Below, piece after piece: positions 1 through 9,252 of a stretch of 64,000 nt of DNA. The notes under the pieces are model-generated. The model saw only the letters and a list, made by a program, of their open reading frames with translations, did no database searches and was not told the origin of the DNA. Origin of the DNA: Pollutibacter soli (GTDB taxonomy: Bacteria > Bacteroidota > Bacteroidia > Chitinophagales > Chitinophagaceae); assembly GCA_029269725.1 (NCBI GenBank), contig JARJHS010000003.1:111010-175009 (forward strand). The letters run 5' to 3'. Every line of letters begins with the position of its first letter. Position 1 is the first letter of the stretch. Made by a program: the position numbers and the translations under genes.

Positions 1-1
1 T

Positions 2-607
2 TATCATCATATGCATCATGAATTGATTCCTTCTGATGCCATTTTTGCATTGGGTAGTCATGACCTGCGTGTCGCCAGCAGGGCGGCTGAACTGTATCTT
101 CAAGGATACGCGCCCCTGCTGATTGTTTCGGGAGGTTTAGGGAATGTGACGAAGGGTGTTTGGACTGTTCCCGAAGCAGATCAGTTTGCAGCCATCGCGA
201 TTGAGATGGGTGTGCCTGCAGATCATATTCTTATCGAAAATAAGTCTACGAATACCGGGGAAAACTTGCAGTTTACAGGTGAATTACTTCGATCAAAAAG
301 CCTGCAGCTTCAAAATTTCATTGTAGTACAGAAACCTTATATGGAGAGGAGAAGTTATGCCACATTCAAAAAGAACTGGCCAGACAAAGATCTTGTCGTG
401 ACATCACCGCAGATATCCTTCATGGATTATCCCAATGATGAGATTCCAATGGAGCGGGTAATCCAGATCATGACTGGAGATCTGCAACGCATCAGAGAAT
501 ATCCGGCCAAAGGTTTTCAGATTGAACAGGAGATTCCACCAGAGGTATGGTCGGCTTGGGAAAAACTTGTCGAACTGGGTTTTACCAAACACCTGATAAA
601 AGAATAA
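2..607 (+). CDS. YdcF-like (DUF218) protein, 5' end cut by window edge
   Basis: DUF218/YdcF family protein. Visible family marks are DAIFALGSHD near the start, the SGGLG turn, the STNTGENL segment and VVQKPYMERRS, in the usual order. The frame stays open upstream of the first ATG (position 11) to the window edge, and the codons before it (Tyr-His-His) resemble the N-terminal helix of relatives that begin further upstream, so the gene is probably 5' partial. The family has a Rossmann-like fold; members have been linked to envelope polymer metabolism, but the substrate is unknown. It is followed by a palindromic repeat and then the convergent apbE gene. Confidence 0.85.
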   Translation, partial: YHHMHHELIPSDAIFALGSHDLRVASRAAELYLQGYAPLLIVSGGLGNVTKGVWTVPEADQFAAIAIEMGVPADHILIENKSTNTGENLQFTGELLRSKSLQLQNFIVVQKPYMERRSYATFKKNWPDKDLVVTSPQISFMDYPNDEIPMERVIQIMTGDLQRIREYPAKGFQIEQEIPPEVWSAWEKLVELGFTKHLIKE

Positions 608-700
608 GTGTTTTTTCACTCAATAGGATAGAAAATTCTGAGCTGGAAAAAGATTTTTCTTCCGCTTTGTATTTCCTTCATTTGCGACCTTTGAATTCCA

Positions 701-736
701 CCAGGTATCCGATACTTGCAAGTATCGGATACCTGG
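701..736. repeat. 36-bp perfect palindrome, copy 1 of 3
   Basis: Each half is CCAGGTATCCGATACTTG followed by its exact reverse complement. It lies between two convergent genes. The right flank (GGCGGGTTTTGCC then A-rich) resembles the flank of the copy at 31853 and, in inverted orientation, the copy at 36752, so the full element is asymmetric and longer than the palindrome. No long T-run follows, so it does not look like a simple terminator. Confidence 0.95.
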
Positions 737-788
737 CGGGTTTTGCCGGAAAAAAATTCATTTTCAGGAAAACCAAATTTCTCCCTGG

Positions 789-1820
789 TTATTTTTCTTT
801 CTTAAACAGTTGATAAAACCCGGTAGTTGCTGTATCTGCAATGGTTCCGTCTGCTTTCGAATAAATAAAATATGCGTCCAGGAGCGGATTTTTTTCTGCA
901 AACTCAAGTCCTTGCTTCATGCCCATACCCATCAGCGCATGATCATAGCCGTCAGCAGTCATGGCATCGGGTGCGTAAATGGTTACGCTGATCAGTTCAT
1001 TACTGATGGAACGGCCTGTATGCGGATCGATCAGGTGAGTAATTATTTTTCCATGAGATTCATAATACTTGTGAAAATTCCCGGAGGTGGTAACAGCACC
1101 TTTATCTGCAGTAATTATTTTTTTCAGAACTATTTCATCATCTTCAAAATCGGCCGGACTTTCAATTCCGATTTCCATCATCCTGCCGGAAGGTTTTTTC
1201 TTTCCTTTCACCCTGATCTCTCCACCAACTTCAACAATATAATTTTCTATACCATGTCTTTCGATCATTGCGGCGATTCTATCCACAGAATAACCCTGCG
1301 CAATCCCGTTGAGATCGATTTTTACACAAGGCTTTTTCTTGAGCAACGAATCACGTTTTATATAGATCAGGTCCGCTCCTGTACATTTTAGTATTTCAGG
1401 CAATTGAGTTGTGTCAGGTTCTGTTTCAATTCGCTTTGCTCCGAACCCCCAGAAAGCAACAAGAGGCTGTACCGTAATATCTGAAAATCCTTTGCTGTCT
1501 TTGGTGATTTCCATCGCACGCGTAACGACAGTCCGCAGCATTTCATCCATTTTAACTCCCCTATCCGATGCATTAAAGCGATTGATCAGCGAGCCATCTT
1601 TGTATAATGATAATGATTCATTGAGTGAATCCAGGAGAGCTTCTACCATTGGTTTTGTCACCTGCAAACTATCGACCGCATAAAATTTGATAGCATAAGT
1701 TGTACCCTGTGCGTGACCATCGATTTTAAACTCGTGAAGTGTCGCGGAACTATTACAGGAAATTGCAGCAGGCAATAGTAAGCAGATTATAAATGATTTA
1801 CCTATGGGACGAAGGATCAT
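789..1820 (-). CDS. apbE: FAD:protein FMN transferase (ApbE), lipoprotein
   Basis: ApbE moves FMN from FAD onto Thr/Ser of target proteins such as Na+-pumping NADH:quinone reductase and Rnf subunits, outside the cytoplasmic membrane. The 343-residue protein begins with a lipoprotein signal ending ISC (Cys at about residue 22). It contains GHAQGTTYAIKF, the IDLNGIAQGYSVD motif, the VEVGGEIRVKG motif, and ITHLIDPHTG with AMTADGYDHALMGMG, the Mg/FAD-binding C-terminal part. Length fits the family. No Nqr or Rnf gene is in the window, so the target is not known. Heptamer repeats sit just upstream of the start. Confidence 0.93.
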   Translation of the reverse strand: MILRPIGKSFIICLLLPAAISCNSSATLHEFKIDGHAQGTTYAIKFYAVDSLQVTKPMVEALLDSLNESLSLYKDGSLINRFNASDRGVKMDEMLRTVVTRAMEITKDSKGFSDITVQPLVAFWGFGAKRIETEPDTTQLPEILKCTGADLIYIKRDSLLKKKPCVKIDLNGIAQGYSVDRIAAMIERHGIENYIVEVGGEIRVKGKKKPSGRMMEIGIESPADFEDDEIVLKKIITADKGAVTTSGNFHKYYESHGKIITHLIDPHTGRSISNELISVTIYAPDAMTADGYDHALMGMGMKQGLEFAEKNPLLDAYFIYSKADGTIADTATTGFYQLFKKEK

Positions 1821-1830
1821 GGTTGTCTGT

Positions 1831-1865
1831 TGTTCGTTGTTCGTTTTTCGTTTTTCGTTAGTTGT
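1831..1865. repeat. Heptanucleotide repeat upstream of apbE
   Basis: Five consecutive 7-mers: TGTTCGT twice, TTTTCGT twice, then the diverged TAGTTGT. It begins about 10 bp in front of the apbE start codon. The rest of the 254-bp gap to the next gene shows no ORF or clear structure. Confidence 0.85.
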
Positions 1866-2074
1866 TACAGAGATGTTGGAAACAGTAGTCCGGTAGAAAA
1901 TCAGGTGGTCGGTTGAAAAGTCAAATATATGACTAATGGGGCAGCGTCAATCCTGAACAGGGCCGATAAACAAGGTGCTAGACACCGGAAAACGCAAAAT
2001 CAATTATTTCAGACTGATTCCAATTACATTAGCAGAAGATTACAATAAATATTTTCATTGTCAAATTAAGTCAA

Positions 2075-2644
2075 ATGAAAAAAACCAAATACAAGCAGTT
2101 GCTCGATACCGAAAATGAGCATCTGAAAAAATTAAACAATATTGTACTTACAGCTGTACAGGATGAACAACTTCTTACACAAAAGATTTACGAAGGCGAG
2201 GAAAAAAAAATCAATTTCGGTGACCGGCTTGCAGATAAAGTTGCAAGCTTCGGTGGCAGCTGGAGGTTCATTTTGTCGTTCGCGGGATTTATGCTCTTAT
2301 GGATCTCAGCAAATATTTTCCTGCTAAAAAGAGCATATGACCCTTATCCTTTCATTTTACTGAATCTTTTACTGTCCACTATTGCAGCGTTGCAGGCGCC
2401 ATTCATAATGATGAGCCAGAACCGACGTGAAACAAAAGACCGCGAGAGGGCAATGAACGATTACCAGGTCAATCTGAAAACAGAAATTGAACTTCGCAAT
2501 CTGCATGAGAAAATGAACCTGCTGATGCAGGAACAAATGCAGACGCTTTTCGAAGTGCAGAAGGTACAGCTGGAAATGATTGAAGAAACGAGGAACATGG
2601 TAAAACACAATGCATCGTACATAGATAAAAAGAAAGATCAATAA
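2075..2644 (+). CDS. DUF1003 membrane protein
   Basis: DUF1003 family. Family marks are FGDRLADKVASFGGSW, then two membrane segments (about residues 66-85 and 90-108), then APFIMMSQNRRETKDRERA. A charged, probably coiled-coil tail with many Glu and Met follows. The function of the family is not established. The gene ends 14 bp before the pfkB ATG on the same strand, so the two are likely cotranscribed. Confidence 0.88.
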   Translation: MKKTKYKQLLDTENEHLKKLNNIVLTAVQDEQLLTQKIYEGEEKKINFGDRLADKVASFGGSWRFILSFAGFMLLWISANIFLLKRAYDPYPFILLNLLLSTIAALQAPFIMMSQNRRETKDRERAMNDYQVNLKTEIELRNLHEKMNLLMQEQMQTLFEVQKVQLEMIEETRNMVKHNASYIDKKKDQ

Positions 2645-2658
2645 TCAAATTGCTGATC

Positions 2659-3597
2659 ATGGCCAATATTATCACTATTACGTTCAGTCCTGTTATAGAT
2701 AAAAGCACGTCAATACCTTCATTGATCCCGGAGAAAAAACTCAAATGTTCACAACCGAAACTGGAACCTGGCGGAGGCGGAATTAATGTAAGTCGCGCCA
2801 TAAAAAAACTGGGCGGTCATTCCCATGCGATATTTCCTGTTGGGGGTTACTCAGGTGAATATTTTTTGAGTCTTGTAAAGGAAGAAGGGCTTGAGTGCCT
2901 CACGGTAAAAACGAAAGCTCCCACGCGTGAAAACATGATTGTATATGACGAGGCAACCGGATTGCAATATCGTTTTGGAATGCCGGGATCGCCGCTGGAA
3001 GATGCTGAATGGCGGGAGATGATAGCACTTCTTGAGAAGCAAAACGATGTTTCATTTATCGTCGTATCCGGTAGTCTTCCTCCAGGTGTTCCCCAGGATA
3101 TTACTGCAGCAATTGCGGCGATTGCCAAATCAAAAAATGCAAAACTGATTGTTGACAGTAGTGGTGAAGCGTTGGAAAAAGCAGCAGAATGTGGTGTTTT
3201 TCTTTTAAAACCGAATTTGTCTGAGCTCGCTGCACTCGTTGGAAAATCAAATATTGAACTGGAAGAAGTAGATGATGCTGCGCGTGAGCTGATCGATAAA
3301 GGAAGTGCTGAGGCTATCGTTGTTTCACTTGGAGCAGCAGGCGCGTTACTCGTTACAAAAGGAAAGGAAAAACAGTTTGTTCCGCCGAGAATTAAAGTGA
3401 AAAGTACTGTAGGTGCAGGAGATAGTATGGTGGCGGGAATTATTTATTCACTTTCTAATGGAAAAGATCTTGAATCCGCAGTTTGTTATGGCGTTGCCTG
3501 CGGCACTGCAGCAACAATGAATTCCGGAACAGAACTTTTCAAACCGGAGGATGTTAATCGCATTTATAAATATATAGAGCGGGCACCGGTGAAGTGA
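2659..3597 (+). CDS. pfkB: 6-phosphofructokinase II (PfkB family)
   Basis: PfkB-type sugar kinase that phosphorylates fructose 6-phosphate (glycolysis). It aligns over its whole length with E. coli PfkB: EPGGGGINVSRAIKKLGG, VVSGSLPPGV, VDSSGEAL, KPNLSEL, VVSLGAAGALLV and the ATP/catalytic loop STVGAGDSMVAG with catalytic Asp255. An upstream TTG at 2650 would add three residues, but the ATG at 2659 gives MANIITITFSP, matching the family start. A tagatose-6-phosphate or fructose-1-phosphate kinase is possible; the GGGGIN signature and overall match favour Pfk-2. Confidence 0.9.
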   Translation: MANIITITFSPVIDKSTSIPSLIPEKKLKCSQPKLEPGGGGINVSRAIKKLGGHSHAIFPVGGYSGEYFLSLVKEEGLECLTVKTKAPTRENMIVYDEATGLQYRFGMPGSPLEDAEWREMIALLEKQNDVSFIVVSGSLPPGVPQDITAAIAAIAKSKNAKLIVDSSGEALEKAAECGVFLLKPNLSELAALVGKSNIELEEVDDAARELIDKGSAEAIVVSLGAAGALLVTKGKEKQFVPPRIKVKSTVGAGDSMVAGIIYSLSNGKDLESAVCYGVACGTAATMNSGTELFKPEDVNRIYKYIERAPVK

Positions 3598-3624
3598 GGC
3601 CGATGAGTGAGGAGGTTCGTGAAT

Positions 3625-3652
3625 AGTTTAAAGTTGAATGTTAAAGGTTGAA
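3625..3652. repeat. Heptanucleotide repeat after pfkB
   Basis: Four 7-mers of the pattern NGTTNAA (AGTTTAA, AGTTGAA, TGTTAAA, GGTTGAA) start 28 bp after the pfkB stop codon. Confidence 0.75.
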
Positions 3653-3700
3653 CAGCCACCTTCACCCAATTCTTTAAAGCAGAAATTTTATGCTATGGTC

Positions 3701-4303
3701 CTAGGTCAAATAACGAACCAGTGCAAAAATCCCGAGACCGATCATTAATATTCCCGGGATCTTCATCAGTGTTGTTTTTCGGCTTTCCAATACCGTTACT
3801 ACTTTTTTTGCAAGGTAGGCCACCAGTACGAGCAGCGTGAATACACCCGCTGACACGCCAAGGAGATAGGTATGCAATTGAATTGCAGAGTTCAGTTCAA
3901 TCCAATGCTGACTTTTCAGGTAAGCTGTAACACCGATCCAGTACGGCATCGACAATGGATTCAATACTCCGAGAATAAATCCACGACGAAAACCACTTTC
4001 GCTGAAGCGCTGAACGAGAGGGACAGGTTTTGAAACAGAAAGCAGACTCAATGTTCCCAATGTCAGCATAACTATCGCGGCAATCAGCTGAAAGTTTTTT
4101 ATCACGACAGGATTGGATGTGATCCATTTTTCGAAAACCACTGCAAGCCATGAGTACACATATTCCATGATGGCTGCAGCCAATGCCAGGCGCCAGGCAT
4201 GTCTTGTTTTATGTTCAAGACCCAGCTGAACCGCAGTCAGATTGATAGTGCCGGGAGTAAGAGAACCTGCAAAACTGAAAAGAAATGAGAAAATGAAATT
4301 CAA
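3701..4303 (-). CDS. LysE/RhtB-family exporter
   Basis: Small integral membrane protein of 200 residues with about six hydrophobic segments and the N-terminal SLTPGTINLTAVQLG segment, the counterpart of the PGP motif region of LysE/RhtB exporters. RRGFILGVLNPLSMPYWIGV is the second family mark. Such proteins export amino acids or related metabolites. The substrate cannot be read from the sequence. It stands alone, convergent to pfkB. Confidence 0.8.
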   Translation of the reverse strand: MNFIFSFLFSFAGSLTPGTINLTAVQLGLEHKTRHAWRLALAAAIMEYVYSWLAVVFEKWITSNPVVIKNFQLIAAIVMLTLGTLSLLSVSKPVPLVQRFSESGFRRGFILGVLNPLSMPYWIGVTAYLKSQHWIELNSAIQLHTYLLGVSAGVFTLLVLVAYLAKKVVTVLESRKTTLMKIPGILMIGLGIFALVRYLT

Positions 4304-4319
4304 GATGCAGTCAGGTTTT

Positions 4320-4438
4320 AGTATAACGTTTAACGTTGAACGTAAAACGCAGAAGCTTTCGCTGCAATGCTATTGACCAATTTTCGGAGATGATGTGGAG
4401 CGAGTTCCAGCGTTCAACCTTGAGCGTTAAACGTTAAG
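4320..4438. repeat. Two heptanucleotide repeat blocks
   Basis: Block one (4320-4354) has five 7-mers around CGTTTAA/CGTTGAA; block two (4411-4438) has CGTTCAA, CCTTGAG, CGTTAAA, CGTTAAG. They fill most of the gap between the rhodanese stop codon and the lysE-type start; block two ends 8 bp from the rhodanese stop. Confidence 0.8.
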
Positions 4439-4445
4439 CCCTCTC

Positions 4446-4829
4446 TTAATTCTTCACCACAGGCATTTCCTTCGCCTTCCACTCCTTTATTCCTCCTTCA
4501 AGCGAATACACTTCTGTAAAGCCATTTTTTATCATCCATTCAGCTGCTTTACCGCTACGAACACCGGCTAAACAATACACATATACCGGTTTGGTTTTAT
4601 CGAGCTTTTTGGCTGCTTCCTGGAACTGAGCCTGGTTATTCCAGTCGGCGAGTTTTGCGCCCCTGATAATTCCTTCCTGGTATTCTTCGGGGGTACGCAC
4701 ATCAACAATTTGCACATTCTTTTTCTGCACACCCTCTGCAAATTCCTTTACCCCTACAACTTTTACTGCCTGCGCTTTTGCTGCAACTGAAAAAACAACG
4801 AGGAAGCAAATACTGAAAAATGTTTTCAT
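4446..4829 (-). CDS. Periplasmic single-domain rhodanese
   Basis: 127 residues with a cleavable signal peptide (SICFLVVFSVAAKAQA) and one rhodanese domain. The DVRTPEEYQEGIIRGAKLADW segment and the active loop YCLAGVRSGKAAEWM, with catalytic Cys in CLAGVR, are intact. It would carry sulfane sulfur or act as a thiol-linked enzyme in the periplasm. No sulfur gene is next to it, so the partner is unknown. Confidence 0.9.
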   Translation of the reverse strand: MKTFFSICFLVVFSVAAKAQAVKVVGVKEFAEGVQKKNVQIVDVRTPEEYQEGIIRGAKLADWNNQAQFQEAAKKLDKTKPVYVYCLAGVRSGKAAEWMIKNGFTEVYSLEGGIKEWKAKEMPVVKN

Positions 4830-4885
4830 GAGATCATATTTATATGATAAAATTCAGATTAGAATGAACTGCAATTTACGCAGGA

Positions 4886-6103
4886 TTATTCTTCTATAAA
4901 GTTAAGATCCCGGCCAAATGTTTCCTTTGTATTTATCGCGGCTATGACTGCAAGCGTCATCAGAATTGCCCCGGTAATCCAGGCGCCGGTGATATAATTG
5001 CCGGTCAGGCTACGTAAAAACTGAAACAACAACAGGATAAGTGGCAATGCTCCCCTGACCATATTGGGTATGCTGATCGCCGCACTGGCGCGCAGGTTGG
5101 TTCCAAAAAGTTCAGCGCTCCATGTAATATATACTACTGAAAATCCCGTTCCGAAACCAAGCCCGAAACAGATCGCATAAAATGTACTTGCGCTACCTCC
5201 CGACTGAAGGAAATAGAGCGTACAGAATACCGTGGTTACTCCATAAAAAATCAACAGCGCCTGTTTCCTGCTTTTCAACAACTGACTGATCAGACCAACA
5301 GTCATATCTCCCAATGCTATACCGCAATACTGAAATACAACAGCCCGCGCAGGATCGATGCCCTGTATTCCCAGCATTTTACCAAACTGATCGGAAAACG
5401 TAACTAAAACGCCGATCACATACCATGCCGGAATACCAATCAGGATGCATTTGAAATATCTTGTAAACAGTTCCTTTTTTGTAAAAAACATCAGGAAATT
5501 TCCCCGGGAGGCATCCGTACTCTTAATCTGTTTATACAATCCACTTTCGCTGAGGGATATTCGTAAAATCAATAACACCAGACCCATACCACCACCAATA
5601 AAAAAACAAACGCGCCAGTCGAACAAAGTATTCATAAAAAAAGCAGTCACGGCACCCAGGATCCCAAAGCTGGCGATCATCGCAGAAGCAACTCCTCTTT
5701 TTTCTTTTGGTAACAATTCATTCACCAGTGTGATGCCCGCACCAAGTTCGCCCGCCAGTCCAATACCAGCAATGAATCTCAGAAGCACATACTGCGGGAT
5801 AGTCTGTACAAATCCATTGGCTATATTGGCCAGTGAGTACAAAAGGATCGATCCGAAAAGAACTTTGAGACGGCCTTTTTTATCTCCGAGAATGCCCCAG
5901 ATGATGCCGCCTAGTACCAAACCCAGCATTTGAGTACTTATAATAAGTTCACCCTTACGAAGGATACCGGCATCGTCAAGGCCAAGTGCAGCAAGACTCG
6001 GGCGGCGGATAATGCTGAAAAGCAGGAGATCATAAACATCAACAAAAAAACCAAGTGCACTGACAATTACAGAGATATGGAACAGACCGGGTTTTCTTTG
6101 CAT
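4886..6103 (-). CDS. MFS transporter
   Basis: Twelve-helix major facilitator. The first helix has GFFVDVYDLLLFSI, and the loop 2-3 signature is GILGDKKGRLKVLFGS; RFIAGIGLAGELGAG fits helix 4 of the sugar/organic-acid group. ATG 6103 (MQRKPGLFHIS) was chosen because upstream starts at 6163 and 6127 add an unusual stretch before helix 1; 6163 cannot be excluded. It is divergent from the large lipoprotein gene at 6187. The substrate is not readable. Confidence 0.85.
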   Translation of the reverse strand: MQRKPGLFHISVIVSALGFFVDVYDLLLFSIIRRPSLAALGLDDAGILRKGELIISTQMLGLVLGGIIWGILGDKKGRLKVLFGSILLYSLANIANGFVQTIPQYVLLRFIAGIGLAGELGAGITLVNELLPKEKRGVASAMIASFGILGAVTAFFMNTLFDWRVCFFIGGGMGLVLLILRISLSESGLYKQIKSTDASRGNFLMFFTKKELFTRYFKCILIGIPAWYVIGVLVTFSDQFGKMLGIQGIDPARAVVFQYCGIALGDMTVGLISQLLKSRKQALLIFYGVTTVFCTLYFLQSGGSASTFYAICFGLGFGTGFSVVYITWSAELFGTNLRASAAISIPNMVRGALPLILLLFQFLRSLTGNYITGAWITGAILMTLAVIAAINTKETFGRDLNFIEE

Positions 6104-6186
6104 AATTCCTTGGCTTACGACAAACATCGATTGATTAAATATAAGTATTTTAGCTACCGTCAAATTTTTTCAACCATTCAGTTCAT

Positions 6187-9100
6187 ATGAAAAAAAGTTT
6201 TTCCGTTTCCCTTCCGGGAATGAGGCTCGCATTTGTTTTCCTGTCCGCTTTGATCATTTCTTCCTGTGGCAACAATGCCAATGATAACATAGCATCAGCT
6301 TCAGACAGTTTAACAGAAGAACAAAAACATCTGCCCGAAAATGCATTAAAGGGTCTGGCATTGTATGATGGACTGGAGATCACGCCGTTCGCTACCGAAC
6401 CGATGCTGGTCAATCCTACAAATATTGATGTAGATGATAAAGGTCGTGTTTGGGTGCTGGAAGCATACAACTACCGGCCAGCCATAAACGGAAATCCAAC
6501 GCATACGGAAGGAGATCGTATTGTGATACTACAGGATACCAACGGCGATGGAAAAGCCGATAGTTCAATGGTATTCTACCAGGGACCTGAAATCAATTCA
6601 CCTCTTGGTATCAGCGTGTTGGGCAACCGGGTAATCGTTTCGCAAAGTCCATACGTCTGGGTTTTTTATGATGATAACAATGATCTGAAAGCCGACAGAA
6701 AAGAGATCATGTTCCAGGGCATTGGTGGAGAACAGCATGATCATGGCATGCACAGTTTTGTTTTTGGCCCCGATGGTAAACTTTATTTCAATTTTGGAAA
6801 TGAAGGGAAGACACTTCTCGATAAAAACGGCAAACCTGTACTCGACCAGGACGGAGAACCGATTGCTCCGCCTAAATACCGCCAGGGTATGGTGTTCCGT
6901 GCAGATCCTGATGGATCAAATGTGGAATGTCTCGGAAAAAATTTCAGAAACAATTTTGAAGTCACTGTTGATAGCTATGGAACCCTTTGGCAAAGTGATA
7001 ATGATGACGATGGCAATAAAGGCGTGCGCATAAATTATGTGATGCCCTATGGCAATTATGGTTACCAGGATGAAATGACAGGTGCGCACTGGAGTGCAAG
7101 GCGTACCAATTGGGAAGATAGTATTCCTCAGCGTCACTGGCATCTGAATGATCCGGGCACTATTCCGAATCTTTTGCAGACGGGTGCAGGATCGCCAACA
7201 GGAATCATTACTTACGAAGGAAAACTTTTACCAGCTGCATTTCAGAATCAACTCATCCATTGCGACGCTGGTCCGAATGTGGTGAGATCCTATCCGGTAG
7301 AAAAAGATGGTGCAGGATATAAAGCAAAGATTGTGAATTTGGTGAAGGGTGAAAATGATCAGTGGTTCCGTCCTGCCGATGTTTGTGTTGCTCCGGATGG
7401 TTCGCTGTTCATTGCAGACTGGTATGACCCGGGGGTTGGAGGGCATGCGGCTGGTGATCAGCAACGTGGTAGAATTTACAGAGTTGCTCCGAAAGGGACT
7501 GCATATACAGTTCCGGCACAGGATTACAATACCATTCCGGGATTAATTACAGCGTTGCAGAATCCAAATCTCGAAACACGCTTTTTTGCTTTCATCAATC
7601 TCAAAGCCAAAGGTGCTGATGCTGTTGCTGAACTTGAAAAATTATGGAAGAGTAGTGCTGAGCCGAGGATGCGCGCAAGAGCATTCTGGGTGCTCGTAAA
7701 AATAAAAGGTGGCACAGGTTATATTGACCAGGCCCTTGCAGATCCGAATCCTGATATCCGCATCATGGGTATACGCGCTGCAGCTGAAGAAAAAACAAAT
7801 CTTATTCCGGTATTAGAAAAAATGGTGAAGGACAGCGATGTTCAGGTTCGTCGTGAATGTGCAATAGCACTGTATCACGTAAAGTCTCCGCAGTCGGCTG
7901 CATTGTGGACAACTCTTGCACAGCAATATGATGGCAAAGATCGCTGGTATCTTGAAGCATTGGGCGTTGGGGCAGATCGTCAATGGGATGAGTTTTTCAA
8001 AGCATATGAAAAAGCTGTCGGTGATGTTTTAAAAACGCCTGCCGGAAGAGATATCGTTTGGCGAGCGAGAACTGATGTTGCCATTCCATACCTCGCGCAA
8101 CTGGCCGCAGACAGAACAGTGCCTTTGCAACAACGCCTTCGCTATTTCAGGGCATTTGATTTCAATCCTGGTAAAGCGAAATCTGCATTGCTCTTACAGA
8201 TGATAGCAAACAATGAAGCCAATGATCCTGAAGTAAACAAGCTGGTATTGAATCACCTGGATGCAAAGACTGTAAAAAATTCTCCGGTCGCAATGAAAGC
8301 ATTGAAACAGGTAGTACAGTCAGTCAGCGGCACTCCCGAATATATTGATCTTGTACAGAAATATGAATTAAAAGAAGAAAATCCAAAACTGCTGGAACTT
8401 GCCATCAGCGATTATACTACACCGGTAGGTCGCGATGCAGCGAGAATATATCTACAACAGGGCAATGTTAACGAGGTTTGGAAAGTGATCAATGGAAAAG
8501 ATACAGTGCAAAGCAACCATCTGCTGAAATCCATTGGACGTGTAGGTTCGGCGCCCTCGCTGGCCATACTGCAAAAAGTGATAACTACTTCTTCGTATCC
8601 CATCGATACCAGGAAAGTTGCAGCCCTGGGCCTTGGCAGAAGCGGAGCCGGTGAAGATGCAGTTATTGCCATGCTGAAATCCAAAAAAGTTCCGGATGAG
8701 CTCATTCCTTCTTTGGTCGAAAGTGTGAGTAAATCATGGCGCCGTGCAATCAGAACAGAAGCTGCTTCATTTTTACCAGCATCTGCACAAAAAGAAAAAG
8801 CAAAAGTTCCGACACTTGCTGAGTTGAATGCATTGACTGCAAATGTTGCACATGGAAAAGAAGTGTACAAAACTGCCTGCGCTGCCTGTCACCAGGTAAA
8901 TAATGAAGGAGCCGGTTTCGGTCCGGCCTTAAGTGAAATAGGATCAAAACTACCAAAAGAAGGTTTGCTTGATGCGATAGTTAATCCATCCAAAGGCATC
9001 AGTTTTGGTTATGAAGGATGGGAGATAAAAACAAAAGAAGGATCAACTATTCCCGGAATTATTGCCAGCAAAACAGAATCAGATATCACTTTGAAATTCC

Positions 9101-9252
9101 CTGGCGGAACAACACAGCTGATTAAAAATTCGGATATCGCTTCCCGTAAGCAGATGGAAACATCGATGATGACGGAAGGTTTGTATGAATCTATGAGTAC
9201 ACAGGATTTAGCGGATTTATTGGGATATCTGGAGTCGTTAAAGAAGAAGTAA
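6187..9252 (+). CDS. Membrane-anchored dehydrogenase-like protein with HEAT repeats and cytochrome c
   Basis: 1021-residue lipoprotein (signal ending ISSCGNN). Residues about 50-440 form a propeller-like domain with NIDVDDKGRVWVLEAYNYRP, DTNGDGKADS and GSLFIADWYDPGVGG, as in the 'putative membrane-bound dehydrogenase' family common in Bacteroidota and Planctomycetes. Residues about 440-830 are HEAT-like repeats. A cytochrome c domain ends the protein, with heme motif C898-A-A-C901-H902 and a Met-rich stretch (ETSMMTEG) that can give the axial ligand. It probably oxidises a sugar or related compound and passes electrons to periplasmic cytochromes. Substrate unknown. Its stop codon is the first unit of a heptamer repeat. 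Confidence 0.85.
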   Translation: MKKSFSVSLPGMRLAFVFLSALIISSCGNNANDNIASASDSLTEEQKHLPENALKGLALYDGLEITPFATEPMLVNPTNIDVDDKGRVWVLEAYNYRPAINGNPTHTEGDRIVILQDTNGDGKADSSMVFYQGPEINSPLGISVLGNRVIVSQSPYVWVFYDDNNDLKADRKEIMFQGIGGEQHDHGMHSFVFGPDGKLYFNFGNEGKTLLDKNGKPVLDQDGEPIAPPKYRQGMVFRADPDGSNVECLGKNFRNNFEVTVDSYGTLWQSDNDDDGNKGVRINYVMPYGNYGYQDEMTGAHWSARRTNWEDSIPQRHWHLNDPGTIPNLLQTGAGSPTGIITYEGKLLPAAFQNQLIHCDAGPNVVRSYPVEKDGAGYKAKIVNLVKGENDQWFRPADVCVAPDGSLFIADWYDPGVGGHAAGDQQRGRIYRVAPKGTAYTVPAQDYNTIPGLITALQNPNLETRFFAFINLKAKGADAVAELEKLWKSSAEPRMRARAFWVLVKIKGGTGYIDQALADPNPDIRIMGIRAAAEEKTNLIPVLEKMVKDSDVQVRRECAIALYHVKSPQSAALWTTLAQQYDGKDRWYLEALGVGADRQWDEFFKAYEKAVGDVLKTPAGRDIVWRARTDVAIPYLAQLAADRTVPLQQRLRYFRAFDFNPGKAKSALLLQMIANNEANDPEVNKLVLNHLDAKTVKNSPVAMKALKQVVQSVSGTPEYIDLVQKYELKEENPKLLELAISDYTTPVGRDAARIYLQQGNVNEVWKVINGKDTVQSNHLLKSIGRVGSAPSLAILQKVITTSSYPIDTRKVAALGLGRSGAGEDAVIAMLKSKKVPDELIPSLVESVSKSWRRAIRTEAASFLPASAQKEKAKVPTLAELNALTANVAHGKEVYKTACAACHQVNNEGAGFGPALSEIGSKLPKEGLLDAIVNPSKGISFGYEGWEIKTKEGSTIPGIIASKTESDITLKFPGGTTQLIKNSDIASRKQMETSMMTEGLYESMSTQDLADLLGYLESLKKK

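Noticed and set aside
701..736. Palindrome as an ordinary terminator
   Set aside because: No T-run follows, and identical copies lie in non-terminator positions such as a divergent promoter region.
404..813. Short frames on both strands near the end of the YdcF-like gene
   Set aside because: They overlap the YdcF gene or the palindrome, have no family features and no plausible start.
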